Positions 33,830-42,604 of a DNA stretch of 64,000 nt are shown here, one piece after another. The stretch lies in assembly GCA_017303655.1 (NCBI GenBank), contig JAFLCE010000006.1, positions 1 to 64,000 of the forward strand, written 5' to 3'. Both the position numbers and the translations under genes were made by a program. This DNA comes from Anaerolineae bacterium. Its GTDB lineage: Bacteria; Chloroflexota; Anaerolineae; Anaerolineales; Villigracilaceae. The notes beneath the pieces were generated by a model that saw nothing but the letters and a program-made list of their open reading frames with translations, made no database searches and was not told the origin of the DNA. Positions within the stretch are counted from its first letter, which is position 1; every line of letters starts with the position of its first letter.

Positions 33830-34815
33830 TTTCGTTTTACATCTAGAATGGCAATCTTCGTGGAATGATTGAACGGAGCCGGGTCCGTAATCGGCTTGCC
33901 AACTCGATTCATACCAATGAAATCTTCTGGCACGGGGATCAATTCACGCAGGCTTAGGTAGCCATCTTTGCATAATGTTTTCAAGGTATCCATATATTCA
34001 GCGCCTGTGAGAAACACAGCATTATTGATCGCAATGAGAGTCCCGCCGTCGTTGATCAGCGGGCGGACTTTATTGATAAGTCGCTCGCTTTCATGCTCCA
34101 GGTCCACTTTGCCGCGCGAGGTGGCAGAGAAGAATGGCGGGTCAATAATGACGCAATCAAATGTCTGTTTGCCGGTTTTGAAGCGCGCGATCACGGGGAA
34201 GAAATCTTGCGCAATAAAATTTTGTTTTTGAATGGGGAAGCCATTAATCGAATAGGAATCTTTTGCCAGATTCAAGAATTGGCGATTTAAATCGGTTTGG
34301 ATCACCTGCGTCGCGCCGCCTGCAAGTGCAGCTACGCCCAAACTGCCGGTGTATGCAAATGTATTAAGCACAGATTTTCCGCGCATGTTTTCGATGAGCC
34401 ACTTGCGCAGGTGACTGGTATCGAGATAAAAACTTGCGTCGCGGTTCATGGTCAGGTCAATGGCGTACCAGACACCATGTTCCTTGATCTTACGGTCGGG
34501 GGAATTGCCAAAGACCACCACGCCGCGCTTTTCTTCCTGGGTGAGTCCATTGCGGGTTTTGAGAAGCCCGGCTCGCAGCCAGGGCAGGGAGTTTCTAACG
34601 TGCTCCACCACTTCATGAATGAGGTCTAGGTCAGGAGTTTCGGAGTAATCGTGAATGACCAGGGTCTGACCGTACACATCTAATACTAGGTTGGGGTAGC
34701 CTTCGTAGAAACCGTTGAAGAGGCGAAACGCTCCTTCGTGGCCAGATCCGTTCAAGGTCGGGCGTGAAGCGAGGGCTTGGTCAAGCAATGGGCGCAAAGC
34801 ATCAAATGTCATCAT
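33826..34815 (-). CDS. class I SAM-dependent methyltransferase, RlmI/RlmK-like
   Basis: The 329-aa protein has the RlmI-type layout without the N-terminal PUA domain. A central RlmI-N-like part contains YPNLVLDVYGQTLVIHDYSE. A Rossmann methyltransferase follows, with NTFAYTGSLGVAALAGGA (SAM loop), VIQTDLNRQFLNLAKDS (acidic ribose contact) and the catalytic-type VIIDPPFF. RlmI makes m5C in 23S rRNA but uses a PPxF/C site; the Cys is replaced here, so m2G-type or other base N-methylation is as likely. It starts 13 nt after the receiver gene. Confidence 0.88.
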   Translation of the reverse strand: MMTFDALRPLLDQALASRPTLNGSGHEGAFRLFNGFYEGYPNLVLDVYGQTLVIHDYSETPDLDLIHEVVEHVRNSLPWLRAGLLKTRNGLTQEEKRGVVVFGNSPDRKIKEHGVWYAIDLTMNRDASFYLDTSHLRKWLIENMRGKSVLNTFAYTGSLGVAALAGGATQVIQTDLNRQFLNLAKDSYSINGFPIQKQNFIAQDFFPVIARFKTGKQTFDCVIIDPPFFSATSRGKVDLEHESERLINKVRPLINDGGTLIAINNAVFLTGAEYMDTLKTLCKDGYLSLRELIPVPEDFIGMNRVGKPITDPAPFNHSTKIAILDVKRK

Positions 34816-34828
34816 TTTTTATGGGAAT

Positions 34829-35212
34829 TTACTTTTGAAAGGTAAGTCGTTTGGCAAGTTGATCGAGTTGATCGACGCTGATGGGTTTGGAAAGCACCAG
34901 CAGGTTTTGGCTTTCAATCTCGCTTTGAGAAAGTTCCACTGCCTGAGATGGGTCCGCTGTGACGATCAGGACCCAGGTTTCGGCGGTGGCAGGGTTATTG
35001 CGCAGGGCACGAAAAATTTCAATACCCGAGTAATTTGGTAGATTGAGGTCAAGCACAATCAGGTCGGGAGTCATTTCTTTGAGGGCATTCATGGCGCTCT
35101 GCCCTTCGTAAAATGTTTCCACTTGCAAGCCGGAACTGCGTAGGGCGTCTGAATAGATTTCTGAAAGAAAGAGATCATCTTCGACGACGGCAGCGAGGGG
35201 CGGGTTATGCAT
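34829..35212 (-). CDS. single-domain response regulator
   Basis: A 127-aa receiver: acidic pocket VVEDD (11-13), phospho-acceptor Asp55 in LIVLDLNLP, Thr in VTADPS and Lys109 in LSKPI. No output domain is present, so it acts by protein contact or as a phosphate sink. Its start overlaps the histidine kinase stop by 8 nt: a cognate pair. Confidence 0.93.
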   Translation of the reverse strand: MHNPPLAAVVEDDLFLSEIYSDALRSSGLQVETFYEGQSAMNALKEMTPDLIVLDLNLPNYSGIEIFRALRNNPATAETWVLIVTADPSQAVELSQSEIESQNLLVLSKPISVDQLDQLAKRLTFQK

Positions 35213-36998
35213 GCTGAGATTCCAATTCTGTGATGAGTGGCAGGGTGATGGTGAAGGTGGTGCCTTTGCCTACTTCGCTTTCGAGTTGCACGTCACCACC
35301 CATTAAGTTAATTAACTGTTTGGTGATGGAAAGACCCAACCCGTATCCTTTGCGCAGGACTCTGGCGGCTTCGGGTAATTGTTTGAAGGGTTCAAAAACG
35401 GTTTTCTGTGCTTCGGGTGGAATGCCGGGACCTGTATCCGTAATTTGCATGGACCATGTTGTTTGAGTTGGCATAAAGATGCGAACGGTCACGGAACCTT
35501 CTTCGGTGAATTTTACGGCGTTGCTGATCAGGTTGACAAGGATTTGTTTGAGGCGCTGACTATCTCCCACAATGGATGTAGGAAATTCTTCTGAAATGCT
35601 GAAATGAAATTGGAGTTTCTTTGCTTCTGCCAAAACACTAAGCTGGGCGCAGGTTTTCCCGAATACTTCTCTCGGCTCGAATTGTGCATTAGACAGTTTG
35701 AGCCTGCCGCTATCCAGTTGTGCCTGATCGAGTAGTTCTGAAACCAGTCCATCGAGATAATGAGTGCTGTCTTTGATGCGGTGCAAGACGCTGAATTGTT
35801 TTTCTGTCAGTTCTCCGTATGATTTACGGATCAACAGGTCGGCATACCCGAGAATGATGCCTAGTGGGGTTCTTAACTCATGGCTGACGTTTGCCAGCAG
35901 TTGACCTTTGAAGGTATTGGCGTGCATGGCTTCATCGCGAGCGATTGCCAGTGCGGATTCGTTTTCCTTGAGGTCGGTTACATCTCGCAGGGTGACGATA
36001 TGCCCGTAGTTGCGTGTGGGTGATACCCGTAAGGTGCTTACGAACAGGTCAAGCCAGCGCATTGGTTTGCCGGTGTTTTGAATCACGATGTCTTTATGAT
36101 AGCCGTGAGTCTTTAGAGCAGTTTCACTTAATTGAAACCATGATTGAAACGTGGTTTGAAAGGGTTTTCCAATGACTTGTTGGGGATGAAGTTCGAAGAG
36201 GTCGCAAGCGGCGGGGTTAACGTCTATGAGGCGCAGGTCTGCATCGAGGACGATGACGGCGTCGGTGATGCTCTCAAAGACTGCGCGATGTGCCACGGGG
36301 ACAAGGTCGAGCAGGCGATAACGCAGAAAGCCCCAGCCGAGGATCAAGATCGAGACGGAGAACATGACCGGGGTAATGTCGATGCGGATGGGCATCAGCC
36401 CGGCTATGACGATGCCATTCGATATCCAAGGCAGGACGATGGCTGTAATGTTGATCACGATCTGTGAGCGATAGACTTCGCGTTTGTCCCAGTATTCGCG
36501 CAGGAGAAAATAAGTGGCAAAAACTAGAATGCCATAAATGTATATAGCATGCAGCCAGAACCACCAGCCAAGCGGATTCCAGATCAAGACCAGCCCAAAG
36601 ACGGGTTCTTTCCGCATGGATATTTCTGTAAAAAACCAATGGTGATATGCGTCTGTCCAAAGCACACCAAGAGTGAGAATGGGAAAGATCAACGCGAGCA
36701 GGATGTTCTTCTTCGTTAACCAGTTTGAGCGCCCAGAGTATGCGAGAGCGAATGCCGTCCATGAAAGTGGGACGCCGATCACACCGAAATAGCCGATCTT
36801 TACAGCAAGGGTCTTTACTGCCAGGTTGGTGCTGCCCAACTCAAAAATATAGCTGAGTGCCCAGAGTGCCGCGAAAAAACACATGGCGATAAATGGCGCT
36901 GCTGCAATGTGCCGCCGAAAGCGGAGGGCATAAATGCCCATCAGGATCGTCAGGATAACTGAGGCGATATAGGGATAAAGGAAGGGAGTAGACTGCAT
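35205..36998 (-). CDS. 7TM-PAS sensor histidine kinase
   Basis: The 597-aa kinase has seven N-terminal helices (~1-215, a HisK-7TM sensor), a PAS domain (~225-340), HisKA with the phosphorylated His in ANVSHELRTPLGIILGY, and an HATPase (N box LVNLISNAVKF, G1 DTGPGIP, G2 GYGLGLSI). The start is chosen at 36998: TATAAT at 37011-37006 overlaps the earlier ATG (37007), while 7 nt separate it from ATG 36998. This predicts a leaderless message. It signals to the adjacent receiver; the ligand is unknown, perhaps in the membrane. Confidence 0.93.
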   Translation of the reverse strand: MQSTPFLYPYIASVILTILMGIYALRFRRHIAAAPFIAMCFFAALWALSYIFELGSTNLAVKTLAVKIGYFGVIGVPLSWTAFALAYSGRSNWLTKKNILLALIFPILTLGVLWTDAYHHWFFTEISMRKEPVFGLVLIWNPLGWWFWLHAIYIYGILVFATYFLLREYWDKREVYRSQIVINITAIVLPWISNGIVIAGLMPIRIDITPVMFSVSILILGWGFLRYRLLDLVPVAHRAVFESITDAVIVLDADLRLIDVNPAACDLFELHPQQVIGKPFQTTFQSWFQLSETALKTHGYHKDIVIQNTGKPMRWLDLFVSTLRVSPTRNYGHIVTLRDVTDLKENESALAIARDEAMHANTFKGQLLANVSHELRTPLGIILGYADLLIRKSYGELTEKQFSVLHRIKDSTHYLDGLVSELLDQAQLDSGRLKLSNAQFEPREVFGKTCAQLSVLAEAKKLQFHFSISEEFPTSIVGDSQRLKQILVNLISNAVKFTEEGSVTVRIFMPTQTTWSMQITDTGPGIPPEAQKTVFEPFKQLPEAARVLRKGYGLGLSITKQLINLMGGDVQLESEVGKGTTFTITLPLITELESQHA

Positions 36999-37096
36999 TG
37001 CAGTCATTATACAACGTGATACGGTTCTAGCTGAATTGCGAGACCATTATGATGATTTCATTATTGTTGGGGATGAGATGTACCCCTACGGATGTT

Positions 37097-37315
37097 TCAC
37101 CCTGCCTGCTTGATGTTTTTTGGATTAAATACCGAGATCTCGACCATGCGTAGAATTGCCTGTGCATCCGCGTCTAGCCGTACCCAGTAAAAGCTGCGAT
37201 GCTGTGAATATGGCTCGATCCGCATGACGGTGCCGGTGTACCAACCTTCACGTTCCCCAAACTTTTCGTCTAGGTACACTTGCACTCGCTCTCCAACTTG
37301 ATAAGTATCCGCCAT
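37097..37315 (-). CDS. small SH3/Tudor-like hypothetical protein
   Basis: The 72-aa protein starts MADTYQVGERVQVYLDEKFG and continues with WYTGTVMRIEPYSQ and FYWVRLDADAQAI. The strand pattern resembles a small SH3- or Tudor-like barrel. The ATG shares bases with the upstream TAA (TAATG), so translation is coupled. A longer in-frame open region upstream lies inside the preceding gene and is rejected. Confidence 0.7.
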   Translation of the reverse strand: MADTYQVGERVQVYLDEKFGEREGWYTGTVMRIEPYSQHRSFYWVRLDADAQAILRMVEISVFNPKNIKQAG

Positions 37316-37500
37316 TATTTTTTGCGGGAGGCGAACCAGAACAACCCGGCTCCAACCGCGGCGGTGATGGCTCCATTGATCGCCCATTGAGGGTCGCCGG
37401 TCATAAAGCTGCCGGGGAGGATGTTAACCCCTTGCAAGATCCAAATGATTCCGGCGGCGATTAGTAAACTGGCAAATATCTTCAAAACAGTATTTAGCAT
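37315..37500 (-). CDS. small two-helix membrane protein
   Basis: A 61-aa protein with two hydrophobic segments (KIFASLLIAAGIIWILQG and INGAITAAVGAGLFWF) joined by a short loop, ending FASRKK. Start at 37500 has SD GAGGA 5 nt before; the longer open frame upstream has no such signal. Coupled through TAATG with the next gene. Function unknown. Confidence 0.7.
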   Translation of the reverse strand: MLNTVLKIFASLLIAAGIIWILQGVNILPGSFMTGDPQWAINGAITAAVGAGLFWFASRKK

Positions 37501-37564
37501 AATAGTCCTCGTTTGATTTATAAAACTCCCTGCCGCTGGGGCAGGGAGTTGATAGCATATTTTT

Positions 37565-38734
37565 TTATGGATTGGGTGTGCCTTGTACGGCAACCCCAAC
37601 CCAGGTGAATACTCGTTTTTCGCTGGCGGCGCCAGACGCGATCCAAATCGGTTGTCCTTGTTCATCCACGCCAGATTGCAGGACGGGCACGACCCACCAG
37701 CGCAGAACATGCGCCACGTTATCGTTCGGGCGGAAGGAAGTCGGTACGATGAATTTGGTGTCGGTGACGTAATCGGTAATGCGGCGAGTCTGGTTGGCAG
37801 TTACGTCTTCGATGATGACTTGATAGGCTTCACCGTCTCGTAATACGCCGACAGATGCCCATTGTAACGTGACCACGTCGTTTGCCAGGGTGAAGGCAGC
37901 GCCGTCCGCAGGCAGAAGCAGGTTCGGGGCGGGGTAAGGAGGCGGAAGCGTCGCAGTGGGTGTAGGTTGATTCGGATCTGGTGCACGTTTACAAAGTGGG
38001 ATTTGTAGCGTCTGACCAAGGAAGACGTTATCGGTTGTTAAGCCATTGAATTCCTTGATATCTTGCATGGAAATTGCGTAATTGGCAGCAATGCTGGAGA
38101 GTGTATCGTTCTCTTGAACCGTGATCTGTACGGTATCGCATGAGATGCGGGTGGCTTCGGCTGAAAGTGGCGTGTTGGTGGGTGGCGGTGGGACTGTAGG
38201 TGTTGGGTAGGGGATTCTTAATACCTGCCCAACTGAGATCGGACAACTGGAAGCCAGATTATTCAAGACAATGATGCTTTGGACAGAGACGTTGAAGTTG
38301 AAGGCGATCTGAGAACAGGAACCATCGTTCGCAGAGACGGTATATTCAAAAGGCGGTTGCTCTGTGGCAGTTGGTGTATTGGTGGCAGGTAAAGTAACTG
38401 TGGGTGTCAGGGATGGTGTAGGTGTTTCGCTTGGGGTGGCAGTTTCGGGTACATCGAAAGTGCCTACGGGTGCGCTTGCTCGCACCGCAAAGAAGACAAT
38501 GGCTGCAACCACAGCGATCACAACGACAAGGGCGCCAATGGCTGCGGGCAGGCTAAGAGTCAACTGCGGCAGACTAGCAGCTTGCACAGAGCGTTCGGTC
38601 TTTTTCGCGGCTTTCGGAGCAGGCTGAGCTGAAAACTCTGTTCCACACACCAAACAGCGGACGGCATTCTCGCTTAGGCGCGTTCCGCAGGTAGGGCAGA
38701 CCTTGGTTTTGCTTGAATTGGTTTCTTGAGTCAT
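37565..38734 (-). CDS. zinc-ribbon, membrane-anchored LysM protein
   Basis: The 389-aa protein starts with a zinc ribbon (CPTCGTRLSENAVRCLVCG), then one membrane helix (~65-90, AAIGALVVVIAVVAAIVFFA) and a Thr/Pro-rich spacer. Two LysM modules follow (SCSQIAFNFNVSVQSIIVLN and LSSIAANYAISMQDIKEFNG). A C-terminal beta domain ends it. LysM binds peptidoglycan-like glycans, so the outside part should bind the wall while the ribbon stays in the cytoplasm. Start at 38734: TATAAT lies 10 nt upstream, leaving only a few leader bases and excluding the longer frame. Confidence 0.85.
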   Translation of the reverse strand: MTQETNSSKTKVCPTCGTRLSENAVRCLVCGTEFSAQPAPKAAKKTERSVQAASLPQLTLSLPAAIGALVVVIAVVAAIVFFAVRASAPVGTFDVPETATPSETPTPSLTPTVTLPATNTPTATEQPPFEYTVSANDGSCSQIAFNFNVSVQSIIVLNNLASSCPISVGQVLRIPYPTPTVPPPPTNTPLSAEATRISCDTVQITVQENDTLSSIAANYAISMQDIKEFNGLTTDNVFLGQTLQIPLCKRAPDPNQPTPTATLPPPYPAPNLLLPADGAAFTLANDVVTLQWASVGVLRDGEAYQVIIEDVTANQTRRITDYVTDTKFIVPTSFRPNDNVAHVLRWWVVPVLQSGVDEQGQPIWIASGAASEKRVFTWVGVAVQGTPNP

Positions 38735-38744
38735 ACGGGCGGGG

Positions 38745-38750
38745 ATTATA
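38745..38750 (-). promoter_or_regulatory. -10 box of the LysM gene
   Basis: TATAAT on the minus strand, 10 nt before ATG 38734, giving a leader of roughly 3-4 nt. Confidence 0.5.
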
Positions 38751-38779
38751 CCATTGAACAAATATGCGCTTTTTGCGCG

Positions 38780-40072
38780 TTATTCTGTGGCGGGTTTAAG
38801 TTTGGTGGTGACCAGGACCTTATCGACCCGGCGCCCATCCATATCCACAACTTCGAAACGCAGATTGTTCCACTCAAAGTGATCTGCTGCTTGTGGGATG
38901 CGCCCCAGTGAGGTCATTACAAACCCGCTCAGGGTCTCATATTCGTCTTCATGTGGCAGTTCACTTAGCTCAAAGATATCTTTGAATTCATCCACCTCCA
39001 ACATTCCGTCTAATAACCAGGAACCATCCTGGCGTTGGGTGGCTTGGGGTTCCTCATCCTGCAACACACCAACGATCTCTTCGAGAATATCGTTGATGGT
39101 TAACAAGCCCTGTACGCCGCCAAACTCATCTACAACGAGCAGCATTTCGGTGTTGTTCTTTTTTAATACTTCCAATGCTCGCGAAGCAAGCATGGTTTCG
39201 GGAATAAAAGTCGGTGCTTTTGCCAATTCTCTTAGGTTGATTTCTTTTTTCGCCAATGTCGTTACTAATAAATCACGCGATTTAACGATGCCGATAATGG
39301 TTTCAAGCGAGTCTTGTCTAAGAGGAAAGCGCGAGTAAGGGCTGTTGCCGATCTTTTCGAGGATTTCATCTGGATTATCTTCCACATCCAGCCAGACGAC
39401 CTCGGTTCGGGGCGTCATCACAGAATAGACGCGTTGATCACCCAAACTGAATACACCTTCAACCATATCCTGTTCTGCCACTTCAAACACACCAGCTTGT
39501 GTGCCTTGGTCGATCAGCACTTGTAATTCTTCTTCTGTAATAGGCAGTTCAGCAGAGTGTTTGATCCCAAAAAGGGACAGGATCAACTCGGTGCCCCAGC
39601 TCATCAACTGTATAAGGGGTGAAAATAATCGCGAAAGGAGGACCATCGGTCCTGCAACCAATTTGGTGATTCGTTCCGGGCTGTGCAAACCGATTCGTTT
39701 GGGGACCAATTCTCCCAGCCAGATGGTCAGGATCGTGATGGTGATGACAACCACACCAAACGCCAGATTTTCGGCATAAGGCGCAATCCATTCGATCTTT
39801 TCAAGCTCAAACGCAAAGGCATTGGCAATGGTGGCACCGCCAACTGCGCCTGCAAATACTCCGATCAAAGTGATGACAATCTGAATCGTGGAAAGAAAAA
39901 CGTTGGGATGTTTCAATAATTCCAGTGCAGCTTGGGCTGCTCTATCACCCTCATTTGAAAGCTGCTGTAATTTCACTTTGCGTGTAGCGAGCATGGCGGC
40001 TTCAGACATGGCAAGCACACCATTGATCACGATCAACACAAGGATGGTCAATATTTCACTGTTAACGCTCAT
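38780..40072 (-). CDS. CNNM/CorC-type membrane protein (DUF21, CBS pair)
   Basis: The 430-aa protein has the hemolysin-C/CorC layout. A DUF21 membrane domain covers ~1-190 (MSEAAMLATRKVKLQQL), two CBS domains cover ~205-335 (VMTPRTEVVWLDVEDNPDEI, GVQGLLTINDILEEIVG), and a CorC-HlyC domain is C-terminal. Family members move or sense Mg2+ and other divalent metals; the toxin name is historical. SD AGGAA precedes the ATG. Confidence 0.94.
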   Translation of the reverse strand: MSVNSEILTILVLIVINGVLAMSEAAMLATRKVKLQQLSNEGDRAAQAALELLKHPNVFLSTIQIVITLIGVFAGAVGGATIANAFAFELEKIEWIAPYAENLAFGVVVITITILTIWLGELVPKRIGLHSPERITKLVAGPMVLLSRLFSPLIQLMSWGTELILSLFGIKHSAELPITEEELQVLIDQGTQAGVFEVAEQDMVEGVFSLGDQRVYSVMTPRTEVVWLDVEDNPDEILEKIGNSPYSRFPLRQDSLETIIGIVKSRDLLVTTLAKKEINLRELAKAPTFIPETMLASRALEVLKKNNTEMLLVVDEFGGVQGLLTINDILEEIVGVLQDEEPQATQRQDGSWLLDGMLEVDEFKDIFELSELPHEDEYETLSGFVMTSLGRIPQAADHFEWNNLRFEVVDMDGRRVDKVLVTTKLKPATE

Positions 40073-40260
40073 GGTTTCCTGGGATGCGAATTAAAACAAA
40101 AAACAAATTAAGCCCAGCCGCAGGATTCATGACGCGGCAGGGGGATAAGATGCAAAATGCTTTATGGGATAAGGGGGAGGATGGACTAGAGTCCGGTTCT
40201 ATGGGAATTTCAGACATGATGTTCTTACTAATTTGTTTCACCCTAATTGTACCTGAAAAC

Positions 40261-40407
40261 TCAGCGCTTTTTTGAAACCTTCTCTTCGATCTTCTTAATG
40301 CGTTTGTTCAGTTTGGCATAGCCTCGGGTGAACAGCAACGGAATGACGATTGCCAGAGAGATCAACGCGCAAGTGAATCCCAGCTCGATGATGCCAATGC
40401 GGAACAT
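40261..40407 (-). CDS. 48-aa single-helix membrane protein
   Basis: It reads MFRIGIIELGFTCALISLAI followed by a basic, coiled-coil-like tail (KLNKRIKKIEEKVSKKR). The ATG lies 1 nt after the selD stop with GAGG inside the selD end, so it is coupled to selD. The open frame upstream is selD in another frame. Role unknown. Confidence 0.6.
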   Translation of the reverse strand: MFRIGIIELGFTCALISLAIVIPLLFTRGYAKLNKRIKKIEEKVSKKR

Positions 40408-40408
40408 C

Positions 40409-41464
40409 TCAACGCACCTCGATGCCTTTGCCCTGGCGCGCCTCACCAACGACCCAGATGGGCTGGTTCAATTCCTTTGCACGGGCTTCCAACGCGGAGA
40501 GCTTTTCGCGTGCCACACCAAACAATAAACCGCCGCTGGTCTGCGGATCGAATAGCAGCATTTGCGAAGGTTCATCCAGATCGCTGAATTGCACACTGCC
40601 TTCGAAATGACCTTTGTTATCAAAAGCGCCGCCGGGGAAGATACCCTGCTCGGCATATTTGCGTGCCCCGCTCAGAAAAGGCAGAGCTGAAAAATCAATT
40701 TGTAATGAAACACCAGAGGCTTCTGCCATCTCTGCGGCATGACCGAGAAACCCGAAACCAGTGATATCCGTCCCGCCGCGTGCTCCGAATTCCACTGCCA
40801 ATTGCCCGGCAGCTTTATTCAAACGCGACATCCATTCGATTGCTTCTTTGATGTGTGTCTCTTCGGCTTTTTCCTGCTTAAGCGCAGTCGTCGTCACACC
40901 GCCGCCGAGCGGTTTGGTAAGCACCAACACTTCACCGGGTTTCAACCCGCCTTTGCTGATGATCTTTTGTGGATGCACAAACCCAATCGCGACCAACCCA
41001 AACTTCGGCTCTTTATCTTTGACTGTGTGTCCGCCCGCAATGACCACACCTGCTTCGCGCGCCTTCTCTGCCCCGCCGCGCAGAATTTCGCTGGAGATCT
41101 CCGCCGGGAGATTATCTGGCAGGGCGGCGATGTTCAACGCCAAAAACGGACGCCCGCCCATCGCGTAAACATCCGACAAACTGTTTGCCGCCGCAATTGC
41201 ACCGTATTCATAAGGAGTATCCACGACCGGCGTGAAAAAATCGGTTGTGATGACGATTGCCTGGTCCTCACTTAAACGCCACACCGCCGCATCGTCCGGC
41301 GACTCGAGACCGATCAGTAAGTCGGGATATGCAGCAGGGTCAAAAATATCTTTGACAGGACGCAGAACCTGCGTCAGCGCTTCGGCGCTTAGCTTAGACG
41401 CTCAACCCGCACAAGCCGACAAAGTCGTCAGGCGGATCTCACGTCCATTTTGAGGAATGGGCAT
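40409..41464 (-). CDS. selD: selenide, water dikinase, itself a selenoprotein (in-frame UGA)
   Basis: SelD makes selenophosphate from selenide and ATP for Sec-tRNA synthesis. The 351-codon frame starts at ATG 41464 and crosses one TGA (41404-41402, codon 21). Around it the protein reads LTTLSACAGUASKLSAEALT; the active-site Cys/Sec followed by the conserved Lys fits SelD, so U is selenocysteine. A hairpin directly after the UGA fits a bacterial SECIS. Downstream: LIGLESPDDAAVW, TTDFFTPVVDTPYEYGAIAA, NSLSDVYAMGG, then the GGGVTTTALK and TGFGFLGHAAE segments. A gene caller would truncate it to start near 41284. The genome must carry selA/selB/tRNA-Sec elsewhere. Confidence 0.93.
41371..41404 (-). 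promoter_or_regulatory. bacterial SECIS hairpin after the selD UGA
   Basis: After UGA come GCGUC, a 7-nt bulge, AGCGC, loop CGAA, GCGCU and GACGC. The two stems are perfect and the tetraloop starts 17 nt after the UGA with a G in it, within the range for bSECIS. The last bases can also pair in an alternative hairpin, GACGCAG-gtt-CTGCGTC (41375-41359). Confidence 0.75.
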
Positions 41465-41474
41465 ACTTATATTA

Positions 41475-41512
41475 AAAGACCTGACAGGTTCTTGAGAACC
41501 TGTCAGGTCTTT
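41475..41512. terminator. 18-bp hairpin between the prohibitin-like gene and selD
   Basis: AAAGACCTGACAGGTTCT / AGAACCTGTCAGGTCTTT, perfect arms with a 2-nt loop, 5 nt after the minus-strand stop at 41518. T-rich ends on both strands. A related GACCTG hairpin is at 62783-62816. Confidence 0.85.
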
Positions 41513-41517
41513 ATCCT

Positions 41518-42531
41518 TTAAGGAGTCGTTGTTGTGTCAGGTAATGGCAAAATAAATTGCTGGTCGCTGGGGATAAAGATAGTTTGAACACCCGGCGCAA
41601 GGTTCAAAATATATTGATACTGGATCAATTCCGGCGTGAGCGACTCAGCCAATAAGCGGTTCGCTTCTGCCTCTGCCTGTGCTTGGATCAAACGTGCTTG
41701 AGCTGCACCTTCCGCTGCGATCACAGCCGCATCTGCAGAGCCTTGCGCCACCTGGCGAGCCTGCTCGGCTTCCTGTTTTCTTTGCTCGACCACAAACTTT
41801 GCCTGTTGAGCCTGCTGTTCGGCGATCTGTTTCTGCTCTACAGCGGCGGCGTATTCATCACTGAAACGGATATTGCGTAGAACGAAGTCGCGTAAGATCA
41901 GGTTGTTCTCGGCAAAGATCGTAACCAACTGGTCAGTAATTGAATTTGCCATTTCTTCGCGTTTTGTGCTGACGATCTCTTCCACGCCATATTGCGAAGC
42001 CACATCACGGATGATGCCGCGTGCCTGGGTACGCACGAACTGATCTTCGTAATTGGATCGCCAAGTGGAATATAACTGCACCACTTTGAGCGGATCCACG
42101 GCATAAATTACAGATGCATCAATGTAAACCTGCTGACCATCCTTGGTGCGCACTTGGATGGAATCATCGCCATTCTGTGCCCCTTCATCAGCCACCGAAG
42201 ACATGGTGTAGTTTTGGTTTGTTTTAGGGAAGCGCTCCACACGTTCAGCAAATGGAACGATCCAGTGCAAACCCGAGTCGAGCGGTTCTGGGCGAATACC
42301 ACCTTCACCGAGCACGGTCACGACGACAGCCAGTTCATCCGGCTCGACGAATACAATCCCCGCGCCAATACTGGTAAGTAAAACTGCTGCAACGAGCAGC
42401 ACGATCGCTGCAGTGCTTAAGCCGCCCACAGGTTGTTTGCGGGTGGCGCGCATCGAAATCGCCACTAGGATACCGATAAGACCGATCCAGGCGAACGAAG
42501 CAATTCCTTGTAACAGACTAGAAATATTCAT
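41518..42531 (-). CDS. SPFH/prohibitin-family membrane protein
   Basis: The 337-aa protein has two N-terminal helices, a band-7/SPFH domain (~65-240, GLHWIVPFAERVERFPKTNQ, ARGIIRDVASQYGVEEIVST) and a Gln/Ala/Glu-rich coiled coil (~235-300). It should form large membrane rings that organise microdomains or regulate proteases. It has a SD GGAGG and a -10 TATAAT further up. A second SPFH gene in the window (47568) is of the slipin type. Confidence 0.93.
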   Translation of the reverse strand: MNISSLLQGIASFAWIGLIGILVAISMRATRKQPVGGLSTAAIVLLVAAVLLTSIGAGIVFVEPDELAVVVTVLGEGGIRPEPLDSGLHWIVPFAERVERFPKTNQNYTMSSVADEGAQNGDDSIQVRTKDGQQVYIDASVIYAVDPLKVVQLYSTWRSNYEDQFVRTQARGIIRDVASQYGVEEIVSTKREEMANSITDQLVTIFAENNLILRDFVLRNIRFSDEYAAAVEQKQIAEQQAQQAKFVVEQRKQEAEQARQVAQGSADAAVIAAEGAAQARLIQAQAEAEANRLLAESLTPELIQYQYILNLAPGVQTIFIPSDQQFILPLPDTTTTP

Positions 42532-42568
42532 GGTTCCTCCAAATTCAATAGATGAGATTATAACCTTC

Positions 42569-42597
42569 TTGCATACGTCATCGAAGCATGTTAAGAT
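42569..42597 (+). promoter_or_regulatory. promoter of the PyrK-like gene
   Basis: TTGCAT (42569-42574), 17 nt, TAAGAT (42592-42597), then 7 nt to ATG 42605: both hexamers are present for this leaderless gene. Confidence 0.7.
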
Positions 42598-42604
42598 TTT
42601 TCAA

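Noticed and set aside
37501..37710. Extended N-terminus for the 61-aa membrane protein
   Set aside because: It runs antisense through intergenic DNA and into the LysM gene end; SD GAGGA supports the start at 37500.
40084..40260. Small plus-strand gene between the CNNM and 48-aa genes
   Set aside because: The possible peptide has no SD, no family features and overlaps the promoter region of the minus-strand CNNM gene.
41402..41404. Nonsense mutation making selD a pseudogene
   Set aside because: The TGA stands at the known Cys/Sec site, the frame is intact on both sides and a SECIS hairpin follows.
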